64,000 nt of DNA from Xenophilus sp. Marseille-Q4582 (GCF_916700565.1 NZ_CAKAKO010000006.1:558001-622000), one strand, 5' to 3'; counted from the first letter of the stretch, positions 1 to 8,410 are shown. A program made the numbers and translations. Notes: generated by a model not told the origin, from the letters alone.

Positions 1-1193
1 AACTTGGCGATGCGCGTGATGGCCTCGCGCAGGTCGTCCTCGTGAGGCAGGAACACGATGCGGAAATGCTGGTGGTCGGGGTAGTTGAAGCCCGAGCCCT
101 GCACCAGCATCACCCGCGTTTCGCGCAGCACCTGCATGAAGAACTGGCGGTCGTCCTGGATCGGATACATCTTCGGATCCAGCCGCGGGAACATGTAGAG
201 CGCCGCCGAGGGCTTGACGCAAGTGACCCCGGGAATCGCCGTGATCAGCTCGTAGGCCAGGTCGCGCTGGCGGCGCAGGCGGCCGCCCTCCTTCACCAGA
301 TCGTGGATGCTCTGGTAGCCGCCCAGCGCCGTCTGGATCGCCCACTGGCCCGGCACATTGGAGCCGAGCTTGAGGTTGGCCAGCATGTTCAGGCCCTCGA
401 TGTAGTCGGTGGCCGCATGCTTGGGGCCCGACACCACCATCCAGCCCGCGCGGTAGCCGCAGGAGCGGTAGGCCTTCGAGAGCGAATTGAAGGTCAGCGT
501 GAGCACGTCCGTCGACAGGCTGCCCATGGCGGTGAACTTCACGCCGTCGTAGAGCACCTTGTCGTAGACCTCGTCCACCAGCAGCACGAGGCCGTGCTCG
601 CGCGCGATCTGCACAATGCCCTTGAGCATCGCATCCGGATAGATCACGCCGGTGGGGTTGTTGGGGTTGATGACCACGATGCCGCGCGTGCGCGGCGTGA
701 TCTTGGCGCGCATGTCCTCGAGGTCGGGCAGCCAGCCGTTGTCCTCGTCGCACTTGTAGTGCACCGGCGTGCCGCCCGACAGCGACGTGGCCGCCGTCCA
801 CAGCGGGTAGTCCGGCATCGGCACCAGCAGTTCGTCGCCTTCGTTGAGCAGCGCGTTGGTGGCCAGCACGATCAGCTCGCTCGCGCCGTTGCCCAGGTAG
901 ATGTCCTCCAGCGTCACGCCTTCGATGCCCAGCTGTTGGGTGTAGTGCATGACGGCCTTGCGCGCCGCGAAGATGCCCTTGCTGTCGGAATAGCCTGCCG
1001 AGTTCGGCAGGTTGCGGATCATGTCCTGCTGGATCTCTTCCGGGGCGTCGAAGCCGAACGGCGCCATGTTGCCGATGTTCAGCTTGATGATCTTCTGGCC
1101 CTCGTCCTCCATCTGCTTGGCGGCGTCGACGATCGGCCCGCGAACGTCATAGAGCACATTGGCCAGCTTGGCCGATTTCTGGATGGGTTTCAA
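1..1193 (-). CDS. alaT: Alanine-type PLP aminotransferase (AlaT-like), 3' end cut by window edge
   Basis: Class I/II fold-type I aminotransferase, probably glutamate-pyruvate transaminase, a cytosolic enzyme linking pyruvate, alanine and glutamate. About 397 residues are visible and the reading frame runs off base 1, so the C-terminus is missing. The translated N-terminus begins MKPIQKSAKLANVLYDVRGP, as in AlaT of related bacteria, and a PLP-lysine motif NSLSKAYRSCGYRAGW is present. The start chosen is TTG at 1193, because a GGAG Shine-Dalgarno lies about 7 bases upstream and the family begins with MKP at this point. It is divergent from the Mth938-like gene at 1287. The family is clear; the exact substrate is inferred from sequence resemblance. 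Confidence 0.85.
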   Translation of the reverse strand, partial: MKPIQKSAKLANVLYDVRGPIVDAAKQMEDEGQKIIKLNIGNMAPFGFDAPEEIQQDMIRNLPNSAGYSDSKGIFAARKAVMHYTQQLGIEGVTLEDIYLGNGASELIVLATNALLNEGDELLVPMPDYPLWTAATSLSGGTPVHYKCDEDNGWLPDLEDMRAKITPRTRGIVVINPNNPTGVIYPDAMLKGIVQIAREHGLVLLVDEVYDKVLYDGVKFTAMGSLSTDVLTLTFNSLSKAYRSCGYRAGWMVVSGPKHAATDYIEGLNMLANLKLGSNVPGQWAIQTALGGYQSIHDLVKEGGRLRRQRDLAYELITAIPGVTCVKPSAALYMFPRLDPKMYPIQDDRQFFMQVLRETRVMLVQGSGFNYPDHQHFRIVFLPHEDDLREAITRIAK

Positions 1194-1228
1194 GATGCCT
1201 CCGCGGGCGCTGCGCAAGGGGAAAAACG

Positions 1229-1234
1229 TAGAAT
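1229..1234 (+). promoter_or_regulatory. Candidate -10 box (TAGAAT) upstream of Mth938-like gene
   Basis: TAGAAT matches five of six positions of the sigma-70 -10 consensus and lies 53 bases before the ATG at 1287. No good -35 hexamer is visible at 17 bases. It sits in the short divergent spacer between the aminotransferase and the Mth938-like gene. Confidence 0.35.
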
Positions 1235-1286
1235 TTGACCACAGTTCCCGCCCACCGCGCCGCTTCGCGCACCACCTGGCCCCCTC

Positions 1287-1682
1287 ATGAAACTCCAGCC
1301 CGACAAAGCCGATGTGCAGACCCTGACCGCGCACGGGCCGGGCTGGGTGGCGATCAACGGCGAGCGCGTGGCGCACAGCGTGGTGGTGGGCTCGCGCGAC
1401 GAGCGCCAGCCCTGGCACTGCGAGCGCTTCGAGGAGCTGGGACCGGAGCATTTCGCCCTGCTGGCCGGAATGCGGCCCGAGGTGGTCATCTTCGGCAGCG
1501 GAGGGCGCATCCGCTTCCCGCGGCCGGCCTGGCTGGAGGCGCTGGTGCGCCAGGGCGTGGGCGTGGAAACCATGGACACCGCCGCCGCCTGCCGCACCTA
1601 CAACATCCTGGCGGGCGAAGGCCGCCACGTGGTGGCCGCGCTGCTCATCGAGCCTTGCGCGACGGCCGCGAGTGCCGGTTAA
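1287..1682 (+). CDS. Mth938-like domain protein (DUF498 family)
   Basis: A 131-residue soluble protein with the compact Mth938/NDUFAF3-like fold: an N-terminal beta-rich part with the phrase YNILAGEGR near the C-terminus (around residue 110) and the central VIFGSGGR segment (about residues 69-76), both typical of the family. Mitochondrial relatives help assemble respiratory complex I; the bacterial function is unknown. The ATG start fits the usual family N-terminus. The gene stops (TAA) within a short AT-rich patch preceding the peroxiredoxin leader. No signal peptide or membrane segment is visible. Confidence 0.75.
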   Translation: MKLQPDKADVQTLTAHGPGWVAINGERVAHSVVVGSRDERQPWHCERFEELGPEHFALLAGMRPEVVIFGSGGRIRFPRPAWLEALVRQGVGVETMDTAAACRTYNILAGEGRHVVAALLIEPCATAASAG

Positions 1683-1724
1683 CAATCCGGGTTAAAATAG
1701 CGGGTTGCAGACCGGACTGTGCAA

Positions 1725-1748
1725 GCTGCCCCCGTGTGGAGGGGCAGC
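1725..1748 (+). other. Perfect 8-bp stem-loop in the peroxiredoxin leader
   Basis: GCTGCCCC and GGGGCAGC form a perfect 8-bp stem around an 8-base loop. It lies about 125 bases before the peroxiredoxin ATG and just after an AT-rich TTAAAAT block at 1692-1698 that could be a -10 box. No T-tract follows, so it does not look like an intrinsic terminator. It may be an mRNA stability or leader structure; the role is unknown. Confidence 0.4.
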
Positions 1749-1873
1749 GGCCCGGCCAGACGATCGTTCTGCGGCTGCGTTCGCGCGTGGTCTTCGCAGT
1801 ATGGCATGTCGGGCCTCCAGGCATCGCGCATCCTGTTCTTACTCGGGAACCACCAGCGGAGAAAACAATTTTC

Positions 1874-2350
1874 ATGGCGATCGTTGTCAACAAACCCATT
1901 CCCGAATTCGATGCCAGTGCCACGGGCGGCATCAAGGTCTCGAACACCTCCCACCTCGGGCAGATCGTGGTGTTGTACTTCTATCCCAAGGACAACACCC
2001 CCGGCTGCACCACCGAAGCGATGCAGTTCCGCGACCACTACAAGGATTTCGTGAAGGCCGGCGCCACGGTGTTCGGCGTCTCGCGCGACAACATGAAGTC
2101 GCACGACGAGTTCAAGGCCAAGCTGGAACTGCCCTTCGAGCTGATCGCCGACACCGAGGAAAAGATGTGCCACATGTTCGGCGTGGTCAAGAACAAGATC
2201 ATGTACGGCAAGAAGGTCAAGGGCATCGAACGCAGCACCTTCCTCATCGGCCCGGACGGCGTGCTCAAGGCCGAGTGGCGCGGCCTGAAGGTGCCCGGCC
2301 ATGTGGACGAGGTGCTCAAGGAAGTCAAGGCCCTCAAGAAGGCCGCCTGA
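1874..2350 (+). CDS. bcp: Thiol peroxidase of the Bcp/PrxQ peroxiredoxin type
   Basis: A 158-residue thioredoxin-fold peroxidase that reduces hydroperoxides in the cytoplasm. The peroxidatic cysteine is C45 in the signature YFYPKDNTPGCTTEA. The resolving cysteine that E. coli Bcp carries five residues later is absent (Met at position 50); another Cys occurs in KMCHMFG near residue 97, so this may act as an atypical or 1-Cys enzyme. The ATG at 1874 is chosen because the family N-terminus aligns there and GGAG precedes it by about 10 bases. The frame is open for a long way upstream, but that part overlaps the previous gene and has no peroxiredoxin character. A terminator-like hairpin lies about 110 bases downstream. 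Confidence 0.9.
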   Translation: MAIVVNKPIPEFDASATGGIKVSNTSHLGQIVVLYFYPKDNTPGCTTEAMQFRDHYKDFVKAGATVFGVSRDNMKSHDEFKAKLELPFELIADTEEKMCHMFGVVKNKIMYGKKVKGIERSTFLIGPDGVLKAEWRGLKVPGHVDEVLKEVKALKKAA

Positions 2351-2410
2351 GCGCCCGCCTGGCGGGTGCGCGGCCCGGCCGCGGCCTGCTGGGGGCCCGG
2401 CGGGGCTGTG

Positions 2411-2416
2411 CATAAT
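2411..2416 (+). promoter_or_regulatory. Candidate -10 box (CATAAT) before phoH
   Basis: CATAAT matches five of six -10 positions and lies between the peroxiredoxin stop and the hairpin at 2461. Transcription from here would meet that hairpin after about 40-70 bases, before reaching the PhoH gene. No clear -35 is visible. Confidence 0.3.
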
Positions 2417-2460
2417 GGGCCCATGCCGTTGACTGCCGCGACCGCATCGCCCGACGAATC

Positions 2461-2490
2461 AAGCCGCCCTGGCCTCCAGGCGGCTTTTTC
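2461..2490 (+). terminator. Intrinsic terminator hairpin between bcp and phoH
   Basis: AAGCCGCC/CTGG pairs with CCAG/GCGGCTT, with one bulged C, a 3-base loop and a following T-rich run (TTTTTCTTTTT). It is well placed to end the peroxiredoxin transcript. Because a -10-like box lies between it and that gene, it could instead act as an attenuator in the phoH leader. Confidence 0.65.
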
Positions 2491-2555
2491 TTTTTCCAGC
2501 CACGGCCCTTTCTCTTCCCCGCTTCTTCCGCCTTCGCCCGCGAGCCCCCTCCTCC

Positions 2556-4304
2556 ATGCCCCTGCCTCCCGCCCCGACCCAGCGCGCCGCCCTTCTCTCG
2601 CCTGACGCGCTGGACGCTCCCGCGCGCGCGCGCCCCAAGACCGGCCGCCGCGCCGTCCCGGAACAGGGCCCGGAAGACGCCAGTGCCACCGGCAGAGGGC
2701 TCGAACTGCTCGACGAGCGTCCGGCCGCACTGCCCGGCGGCGCACCGGCACGCGCCAAGGCCCTGCCCGCACCCGCGCGCACCGCTGCCGCGCAGGCAAG
2801 GCCGGCGCCCGCCCCCGTCATGGCCGCCGAGCCGGCCAGCACGCCAGGGGCCCACACCCCCGCCGCGCGCGAGCGCAAGAAAAAACCGCGCGGCCCGGCC
2901 AAGCTCTTCGTGCTCGACACCAACGTGCTGCTGCACGACCCGATGTGCCTGTTCCGCTTCGAGGAGCACGACATCTACCTGCCGATGATCGTGCTGGAGG
3001 AACTGGACGGCCACAAGAAGGGCACGACCGAAGTCGCGCGCAACGGCCGGCAGACCAGCCGCACCCTCGATGCCCTGGCCGGCGCGCAGGGCGCCGACAT
3101 CGGCAAGGGCTTCAAGCTCGACTCCACCGGCCACAGCGCGGCCGGCGGCCGCCTGTTCTTCCAGACCGAGCCGCTGGACTACCGGCTGCCCACCAGCCTG
3201 CCGCAAGGCAAGGCCGACAACCAGATCCTGGGCGTGGTGCAGGCGCTGCGCGACCTGCATGCGCATCCCAAGGCCGGCGCCGAGGCGCGCGAGGTGGTGC
3301 TGGTGTCCAAGGACATCAACATGCGCGTCAAGGCGCGCGCGCTGGGCCTGGCGGCCGAGGACTACCAGAACGACAAGGCGCTGGAAGACGGCGACCTGCT
3401 CTATTCGGGCGCCTTGGCCCTGCCGGCCGACTTCTGGACGCGCCAGAGCAAATCGGTGGAAAGCTGGCAAAGCGGCAGCAGCACCTTCTACCGCATCAGC
3501 GGGCCGCTGGTGCCGCAGCTGCACATCAACCAGTTCGTCTACTTCGAAGCGCCGGGCGAGCCCAGCATGTATGCGCGCGTGACCGAGATCCGCGACAAGA
3601 CGGCCGTGCTCAGGACGCTCAAGGACTTCGGCTCGGGCAAGAACGCCGTCTGGGGCGTGAACACGCGCAACCGCGAGCAGAACTTCGCGATGAACCTGCT
3701 CATGGATCCGGACATCGATTTCGTGACGCTGACCGGCACGGCCGGCACCGGCAAGACGCTGATGGCACTGGCCTCGGGCCTGACGCAGGTGCTGGACGAC
3801 CGCCGCTATACCGAGATCATCATGACCCGCGCCACCGTGAGCGTGGGCGAGGACATCGGCTTCCTGCCCGGCACCGAGGAAGAGAAGATGGGCCCCTGGA
3901 TGGGCGCCCTGGACGACAACCTCGAGTTCCTGGCCAAGGGCGATGGCTCGGGCGCCGGCGAATGGGGCCGTGCCGCCACCCAGGAGCTGATCCGCGCCAA
4001 GATCAAGATCAAGAGCATGAACTTCATGCGCGGGCGCACCTTCCTGAACAAGTACGTGATCATCGACGAGGCGCAGAACCTGACGCCCAAGCAGATGAAG
4101 ACGCTGGTGACGCGCGCAGGCCCGGGCACCAAGATCATCTGCATGGGCAACCTGGCGCAGATCGACACGCCCTACCTGACCGAAGGCTCCTCGGGCCTGA
4201 CCTTCGCGGTGGACCGCTTCAAGGGCTGGCCGCACAGCGGCCACATCACGCTGGCGCGCGGCGAACGCTCGCGCCTGGCCGATTTCGCCAGCGAAGTGCT
4301 CTGA
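2556..4304 (+). CDS. PIN domain-PhoH ATPase fusion protein
   Basis: A 582-residue cytosolic protein in three parts. Residues 1-115 are rich in Ala, Pro and Arg and probably disordered. A PIN nuclease-like domain starts at LFVLDTNVLLHD (acidic residue D121) and runs to about 260. The PhoH ATPase occupies about 350-582, with Walker A GTAGTGKT at 394-401 and Walker B VIIDEAQ (D504, E505). PIN-PhoH proteins couple an ATP-driven RNA-unwinding module to a ribonuclease; the substrates here are not known. ATG 2556 is chosen since related proteins begin MPLPPAP. The gene is monocistronic, converging with the histidine kinase at 4357. It should not be read as phosphate-starvation-specific on the name alone. 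Confidence 0.88.
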   Translation: MPLPPAPTQRAALLSPDALDAPARARPKTGRRAVPEQGPEDASATGRGLELLDERPAALPGGAPARAKALPAPARTAAAQARPAPAPVMAAEPASTPGAHTPAARERKKKPRGPAKLFVLDTNVLLHDPMCLFRFEEHDIYLPMIVLEELDGHKKGTTEVARNGRQTSRTLDALAGAQGADIGKGFKLDSTGHSAAGGRLFFQTEPLDYRLPTSLPQGKADNQILGVVQALRDLHAHPKAGAEAREVVLVSKDINMRVKARALGLAAEDYQNDKALEDGDLLYSGALALPADFWTRQSKSVESWQSGSSTFYRISGPLVPQLHINQFVYFEAPGEPSMYARVTEIRDKTAVLRTLKDFGSGKNAVWGVNTRNREQNFAMNLLMDPDIDFVTLTGTAGTGKTLMALASGLTQVLDDRRYTEIIMTRATVSVGEDIGFLPGTEEEKMGPWMGALDDNLEFLAKGDGSGAGEWGRAATQELIRAKIKIKSMNFMRGRTFLNKYVIIDEAQNLTPKQMKTLVTRAGPGTKIICMGNLAQIDTPYLTEGSSGLTFAVDRFKGWPHSGHITLARGERSRLADFASEVL

Positions 4305-4356
4305 GCGCCCACGGTGCCGCCGGCTGCGCCCGGCGGCACCGGAGCGCCCGGCCCCG

Positions 4357-6504
4357 TCAGGCGGCGGGACGCAGCCAGTCCTGCAGCTCGGCGTCCACGC
4401 GCGCCAGCTCGGCCAGCAGCGGTGCCGCGGCATCTTCCGCGCCCGGCCAGTCGCCGGCCTGCACCCGCGCCTCCAGCGTGCGCGCCAGCTCGGCCGCCCA
4501 CGGCGCCTGCACCGCCGACAGCGCACCGCGCAGGGCATGCGCATCGGCGATCAGCGCCGGGCGATCCCGCGCCGGCAGCGCGCGCTGCAGGCACTGCAGG
4601 CGCAGCGCCAGGTCCTCGCGCATGGCCCGGGCGGCCTCCTGCAGCGCCGCACCGTTGCCGCCCAGCAGCGCCAGCAGGCCGGCGCGGTCCACGGCGGGCG
4701 CAGGGGCCTGCGCCATGGCGGGCGGCGGCACCGGCGCGGCGGGTGCCTGCACCCGGCCGGGCGCTTCGGCGGCCTCCGGCGCGCCCTCGGCCCACTCGTA
4801 GGCCGCGACGATGGCCTGCTCGATGGCCTGCACCAGCGTCGCGGGCGACACGGGCTTGGACGCGTAGGCGTCCATGCCGGCCGCGAGGCTTCGCTGGCGG
4901 TGGCTTTCCATCGCATGGGCCGTGAGCGCCACGATGGGCGTGTGGCCCAGCGCGGGCTCGGCCGCCTCGCGCGCACGGATCTGCACGGCGGCGTCGAAGC
5001 CGCTGAGCACCGGCATCTGCAGATCCATCAGCACCAGGTCGACATCGCCTTCGGCCCACAGGCGCACGGCCTCGGCGCCATCGCCGGCCACGCTCACGCG
5101 GCAGCCCATGGACTCCAGCAGCTTGCGCATCAGCAGCACGTTGACCGCATGGTCTTCGGCCAGCAGCACGTGCAGGCCGCGCAGCACCACGCTGGCCTGC
5201 GGCTGCGATTCGGGCAGCACGCTCGGGGCGCCCGCGGCGCGGCGCAGCACCGCGTCGAAGGCGAAGGTGCTGCCGCGGCCCGGCTCGCTGCGCAGGGTGA
5301 TCTGCCCGCCCATCAGGGCCACCAGGCGCGCGCAGATGGCCAGGCCCAGCCCCGTGCCACCGTGCGTGCGGGTGATGGACGAGTCGGCCTGCGTGAAGGC
5401 GTCGAAAACGGCGCCCTGCATCTCGGGCGCGATGCCGATGCCGGTGTCGCGCACCGAAAAGTGCACGCGCAGGGCGTCCGCCTCCAGGCCGGACTGGTCG
5501 GGTGCGCACGCCACGGTCACCTCGACCTCGCCCTGCGCGGTGAACTTGACGGCATTGGCGACCAGGTTGGAAATCACCTGCCGCAGCCGGCCCGGATCGC
5601 CCTCCAGCGCCTCGGGCAGGTCCTCGGCGATCGACAGGCGCAGCTGCAGGCCCTTGTCGCGCGCGCCCACGGCGTGAAGCTCCACTGCGTCGCGCACCCA
5701 CTGGCGCAGGTCGAAGCGCACCTGCTCGAACAGCAATCTGCCGGCTTCGACCTTGGAGAGGTCGAGCACGTCGTTGAGCAGCGCGAGCAGCGAGGTGGCG
5801 GCGCTGTCGATCAGCGCCACGTAGTGCCGCTGCTCGCTGTCCAGCGGCGACTGGTGCAGCAGGCGGGCCAGGCCCAGCACGGCATTGAGCGGCGTGCGCA
5901 CCTCGTGGCTCATGTTGGCCACGAATTCGCTCTTGGCACGGCTGCTGGCTTCGGCCTGGGCGCGGGCGCGCGCCATTTCCTCGTGCAGCTGGCGGCGCGG
6001 CGTGATGTCGATGTTGTAGCCGCTCATGTGCACCGGCCGCCCCTGCGCGTCGCGCGCCGTGACCAGGCCCACGCTCTCGATCCAGGCCCAGCCGTCGCGC
6101 GTGGCGACCCGGTGCTCGGCGAAATAGCGCGGCGCGGCGCCGCTGATGGCGGCGCGCGCCGCCTCCTTCAGCGCGGGCAGGTCATCGGGGTGCACGCGGG
6201 CGCGCAGCTCTTCCAGGTCCCAGGCGCGGCTGTGGGGCGCCTCGCCCACGATCTCGCCCCAGCGGCGGCTCAGGAGCACGCGGTCGGTGCGCAGGTCCCA
6301 TTCCCATTGCGCGGCGCGCGCGGCTTCGGCCACCAGTTGATGCCTGGCCGCGAGCGTGCGCAGGCGGCGCGCCTCGTCGAGCTGCAGCGCCTGCGCCTGC
6401 AACTGCGCCCGGGCGGCCGCCAGTTCGGCCTCCAGCGCCTGCAGGCGCGCCTGCAACGCGGGCGCGTCGTCGGCAAAAGGAGCTGGAAGTGCGGAGGAAG
6501 TCAT
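4357..6504 (-). CDS. PAS-domain hybrid histidine kinase with REC and Hpt domains
   Basis: A 715-residue phosphorelay sensor without membrane segments, so it is predicted to sense a cytoplasmic signal. Order: coiled coil (about 10-50), PAS/PAC domain (about 60-180), HisKA with phospho-acceptor H200 in [15 protein letters not shown], HATPase with N box [13 protein letters not shown] and G boxes DTGIGIAPE and GGTGLGLAI, a receiver domain with D494 in LVLMDLQMP, and a C-terminal Hpt domain with H656 in [11 protein letters not shown] 6504 is used since the coiled coil starts there; the open frame upstream has no domain. It is divergent from the REC-GGDEF cyclase, whose receiver domain is its obvious candidate target. 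A G-rich stretch on the coding strand lies 61 bases upstream of the start. Confidence 0.9.
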   Translation of the reverse strand: MTSSALPAPFADDAPALQARLQALEAELAAARAQLQAQALQLDEARRLRTLAARHQLVAEAARAAQWEWDLRTDRVLLSRRWGEIVGEAPHSRAWDLEELRARVHPDDLPALKEAARAAISGAAPRYFAEHRVATRDGWAWIESVGLVTARDAQGRPVHMSGYNIDITPRRQLHEEMARARAQAEASSRAKSEFVANMSHEVRTPLNAVLGLARLLHQSPLDSEQRHYVALIDSAATSLLALLNDVLDLSKVEAGRLLFEQVRFDLRQWVRDAVELHAVGARDKGLQLRLSIAEDLPEALEGDPGRLRQVISNLVANAVKFTAQGEVEVTVACAPDQSGLEADALRVHFSVRDTGIGIAPEMQGAVFDAFTQADSSITRTHGGTGLGLAICARLVALMGGQITLRSEPGRGSTFAFDAVLRRAAGAPSVLPESQPQASVVLRGLHVLLAEDHAVNVLLMRKLLESMGCRVSVAGDGAEAVRLWAEGDVDLVLMDLQMPVLSGFDAAVQIRAREAAEPALGHTPIVALTAHAMESHRQRSLAAGMDAYASKPVSPATLVQAIEQAIVAAYEWAEGAPEAAEAPGRVQAPAAPVPPPAMAQAPAPAVDRAGLLALLGGNGAALQEAARAMREDLALRLQCLQRALPARDRPALIADAHALRGALSAVQAPWAAELARTLEARVQAGDWPGAEDAAAPLLAELARVDAELQDWLRPAA

Positions 6505-6523
6505 GGCGGGCGAGCCGGGCGGC

Positions 6524-6540
6524 CGCCCGATTGTCGGGCG
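6524..6540 (-). promoter_or_regulatory. Palindrome overlapping a candidate -10 box of the hybrid kinase gene
   Basis: CGCCCGA-TTG-TCGGGCG is a perfect 7-bp inverted repeat with a 3-base centre. On the minus strand it contains GACAAT (6535-6530), a -10-like hexamer 26 bases before the kinase ATG. A similar inverted repeat with the same hexamer precedes the EAL gene. Confidence 0.35.
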
Positions 6541-6564
6541 CCGCGGCTGGCCGGCGCCCCATTT

Positions 6565-6610
6565 CCCCCCCAACTTCCCCAAGCTTCCCCCAGGTCCCTC
6601 AGGTCCCCCC
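6565..6610 (-). other. G-quadruplex-capable tract (five G runs on the minus strand)
   Basis: Read on the minus strand there are five G runs of 6, 3, 5, 4 and 7 bases separated by spacers of 4 to 6 bases, fitting the usual G3+N1-7 quadruplex pattern. It lies in the 294-base divergent spacer between the hybrid kinase and the cyclase, on the kinase coding strand. The remainder of this spacer is GC-rich with a GACAAT box at 6722-6727 near the cyclase. Confidence 0.5.
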
Positions 6611-6798
6611 AGGCGCCCAGGGCGCGGCCTTCTCCGCGCGGCTGTCGGGAAAAAAGCCTCCCAGGGCGATCCCGCGCCCGGCCGACGGCCGGCGGCGCGC
6701 CGCTTCCCATCCTGGCGCTGAGACAATGCAGCGCATGCCGCCCGCCTGGCCCTTCGGCGACCGCCGACGGACGGGGCGGGTGCAGGCCGCACCAGAAC

Positions 6799-7812
6799 AT
6801 GTCCCAGGGCGTTCCCACCTTCACTCCGGACACCGCCGAGCCTTCGCAGCCGTCGGTGCGGGTGCTGCTGGTCGACGACCAGGCCATCGTGGGCGTGATC
6901 CTGCGCACCATCCTGGCCACCGACCCGGACATCGAGGTGCAGACCTGCCAGCAGGCCGGGGAGGCGGTGGCCCTGGCGCGGCAGCTGCAGCCCACGGTGA
7001 TCCTGCAGGACCTGCTCATGCCCGGCATGGACGGTCTGGACCTGGTGCGCGCCTACCGCGACACGCCCGAGACGCGCGACGTGCCCATCATCGTGCTCTC
7101 GGCCAACGACGACCCGCTGATGAAGCGCGCCTCCTTCTCGGCCGGCGCCAACGACTACCTGGTCAAGCTGCCCGAACCCATCGAGCTGACGGCCCGCATC
7201 CGCTACCACTCGCGCTCCTACCGCACGCTGCTGGAGCGCAACAGCGCCTACGAGGCCCTGCATGCCAGCCGCCAGGCCTTGCTTCAGCGCAACGACGAGC
7301 TGCGGCGGCTCACCCAGCTGGACGGGCTCACGGGCGTGTCGAACCGGCGCTACTTCGACGAGCGCTTCGCCCAGGAATGGACGCTGGCGGCGCTCGAAGG
7401 CACGGAGCTGGCGCTGCTGATGATCGACGTCGACTACTTCAAGGCCTACAACGACCACTTCGGCCACCTGGCCGGCGACGCGGCGCTGCAGGGCGTGGCG
7501 ACGGTGATCCGCCAGGTGGCGCGGGCGCACGAGGGCGTGGCGGCGCGCTTCGGCGGCGAGGAATTCGCGCTGGTGGCACCGCGCACCTCCTCGGCGCAGG
7601 CGCGCGCGCATGCGGAGGCGGTGCGAAGCGGGGTGCAGCAGCTGCGCATCGCGGCGGCGCCGGCCTCGCCGCACGCCGCCCTGAGCGTGAGCATCGGGGC
7701 CGGGGCGCTGCGCGCCGATGCCTTCACGCTTTCGCAGGATCTGATCCAGCTCGCGGACAGCCGGCTCTACGCGGCCAAGCGGCAGGGCCGCAACTGTGTG
7801 GTTGCTGACTGA
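6799..7812 (+). CDS. REC-GGDEF response regulator, diguanylate cyclase (WspR-like)
   Basis: A 337-residue soluble cyclase making c-di-GMP from two GTP. The receiver domain (about 18-140) has the acidic pair in LLVDDQ, phospho-acceptor D71 in ILQDLLMPGMDG and lysine in YLVKLPEP. After a short helical linker (about 145-170), the GGDEF domain begins at LDGLTGVSNRRYFDERF and has an intact active site GGEEF at 252-256. The product-inhibition RxxD motif expected just before it is replaced by AHEG, so feedback inhibition by c-di-GMP is probably absent. ATG 6799 is chosen by the receiver-domain boundary. It lies directly upstream of the cellulose genes and is divergent from the hybrid kinase, which may phosphorylate it. 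Confidence 0.92.
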   Translation: MSQGVPTFTPDTAEPSQPSVRVLLVDDQAIVGVILRTILATDPDIEVQTCQQAGEAVALARQLQPTVILQDLLMPGMDGLDLVRAYRDTPETRDVPIIVLSANDDPLMKRASFSAGANDYLVKLPEPIELTARIRYHSRSYRTLLERNSAYEALHASRQALLQRNDELRRLTQLDGLTGVSNRRYFDERFAQEWTLAALEGTELALLMIDVDYFKAYNDHFGHLAGDAALQGVATVIRQVARAHEGVAARFGGEEFALVAPRTSSAQARAHAEAVRSGVQQLRIAAAPASPHAALSVSIGAGALRADAFTLSQDLIQLADSRLYAAKRQGRNCVVAD

Positions 7813-7830
7813 CAAGATTTTCCGCCGACA

Positions 7831-7848
7831 TGTCGCAGCATTGCGACA
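7831..7848. promoter_or_regulatory. 18-bp palindrome upstream of the cellulose operon
   Basis: TGTCGCA-GCAT-TGCGACA is a perfect 7-bp inverted repeat, 95 bases before the bcsD start and just after the cyclase stop. Its size and position suit either an operator for a dimeric regulator or a hairpin; there is no following T-tract. Confidence 0.4.
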
Positions 7849-7863
7849 GAATGCGCGGCGCAT

Positions 7864-7892
7864 TTGGTTTCCAGGAAACATTGTTCGATAGT
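7864..7892 (+). promoter_or_regulatory. Candidate bcs operon promoter overlapped by a palindrome
   Basis: TTGGTT (7864-7869) and GATAGT (7887-7892) are spaced by 17 bases, each matching about four of six consensus positions. The perfect inverted repeat GTTTCC-A-GGAAAC (7867-7879) overlaps the -35 and spacer, an operator-like arrangement. It is 51 bases before the bcsD ATG in an unusually AT-rich patch. Confidence 0.4.
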
Positions 7893-7942
7893 TGTCTTTT
7901 TTCTGACAGCCCGGGCAGCCGCGCACACACGAAGCAAGGTAC

Positions 7943-8410
7943 ATGGATCTCACCGCGCCGCTCCTCCATTACAGCGAACAGGCCGCCACCCCGCAGTGGC
8001 TGCCTTTCCACCGGGCCCTGGCGAGCGAGCTGTCGGCGGGCCTTCCCGAAACCGAGATCCGGCGGCTCTTCCGGCGCATCGGCCAGCGCATGGCCGAGGC
8101 CCTGCCGGTGGCGCGCTGCGAAGACACCGGCCAGCTGCAGCAGGCTTTCAACGCCCATTGGGCCGCGCTGGGCTGGGGCGTGGTGGTGCTCGAGGAGCAG
8201 AGCGCGGCCCTGCGCATCGTGCATGCCTGCAGCCCCGTCGCCCGGCAGTTCGGGCCCGACGGCACGGCCTGGGCCGAAGGCCTGCTCGAAGGCGTCTATG
8301 GCCGCTGGTTCGAGTCGCAGGGCCTGCCCCCGACGCTGAGCGTGCGCGCCCTGCCCGCGCAGGCGCCGGCCGCCTGGATCGAATTGCGTCTGGCCCGGAA
8401 CGCCGCATGA
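7943..8410 (+). CDS. bcsD: Cellulose synthase operon protein D (BcsD)
   Basis: A 155-residue periplasmic-complex protein that in Komagataeibacter forms a barrel guiding several glucan chains as they leave the synthase and aligning the synthases in rows. Recognised from the shared phrases GWGVVVLEEQS, LRIVHACSP and VLEGVYGRW-like LLEGVYGRWFESQG in the last two thirds. There is no obvious signal peptide, as is usual for BcsD. Its presence makes this a type I cellulose locus. The ATGA overlap with the next gene (8407-8410) indicates translational coupling. Confidence 0.88.
   Translation: MDLTAPLLHYSEQAATPQWLPFHRALASELSAGLPETEIRRLFRRIGQRMAEALPVARCEDTGQLQQAFNAHWAALGWGVVVLEEQSAALRIVHACSPVARQFGPDGTAWAEGLLEGVYGRWFESQGLPPTLSVRALPAQAPAAWIELRLARNAA

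Noticed and set aside
42-1238. Open frame opposite the aminotransferase
   Set aside because: His/Val/Ala-rich translation without motif; the minus strand encodes a clear aminotransferase.
1235-2350. Fusion of upstream sequence to the peroxiredoxin
   Set aside because: The first 210 or so residues overlap the Mth938-like gene and the leader; the peroxiredoxin has its own start and ribosome site at 1874.
2423-2605. Short open frame in the phoH leader (61 codons)
   Set aside because: No ribosome site, runs through the terminator hairpin and overlaps phoH; could only be a leader peptide.
2334-4544. Long antisense frame opposite phoH
   Set aside because: No recognisable domain, and the opposite strand has an intact PIN-PhoH protein.
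4537-7812. Open frame of over 1,000 codons running through the hybrid kinase on the opposite strand into the cyclase
   Set aside because: Only the part from 6799 has the REC-GGDEF sequence; the earlier part is a shadow of the kinase.
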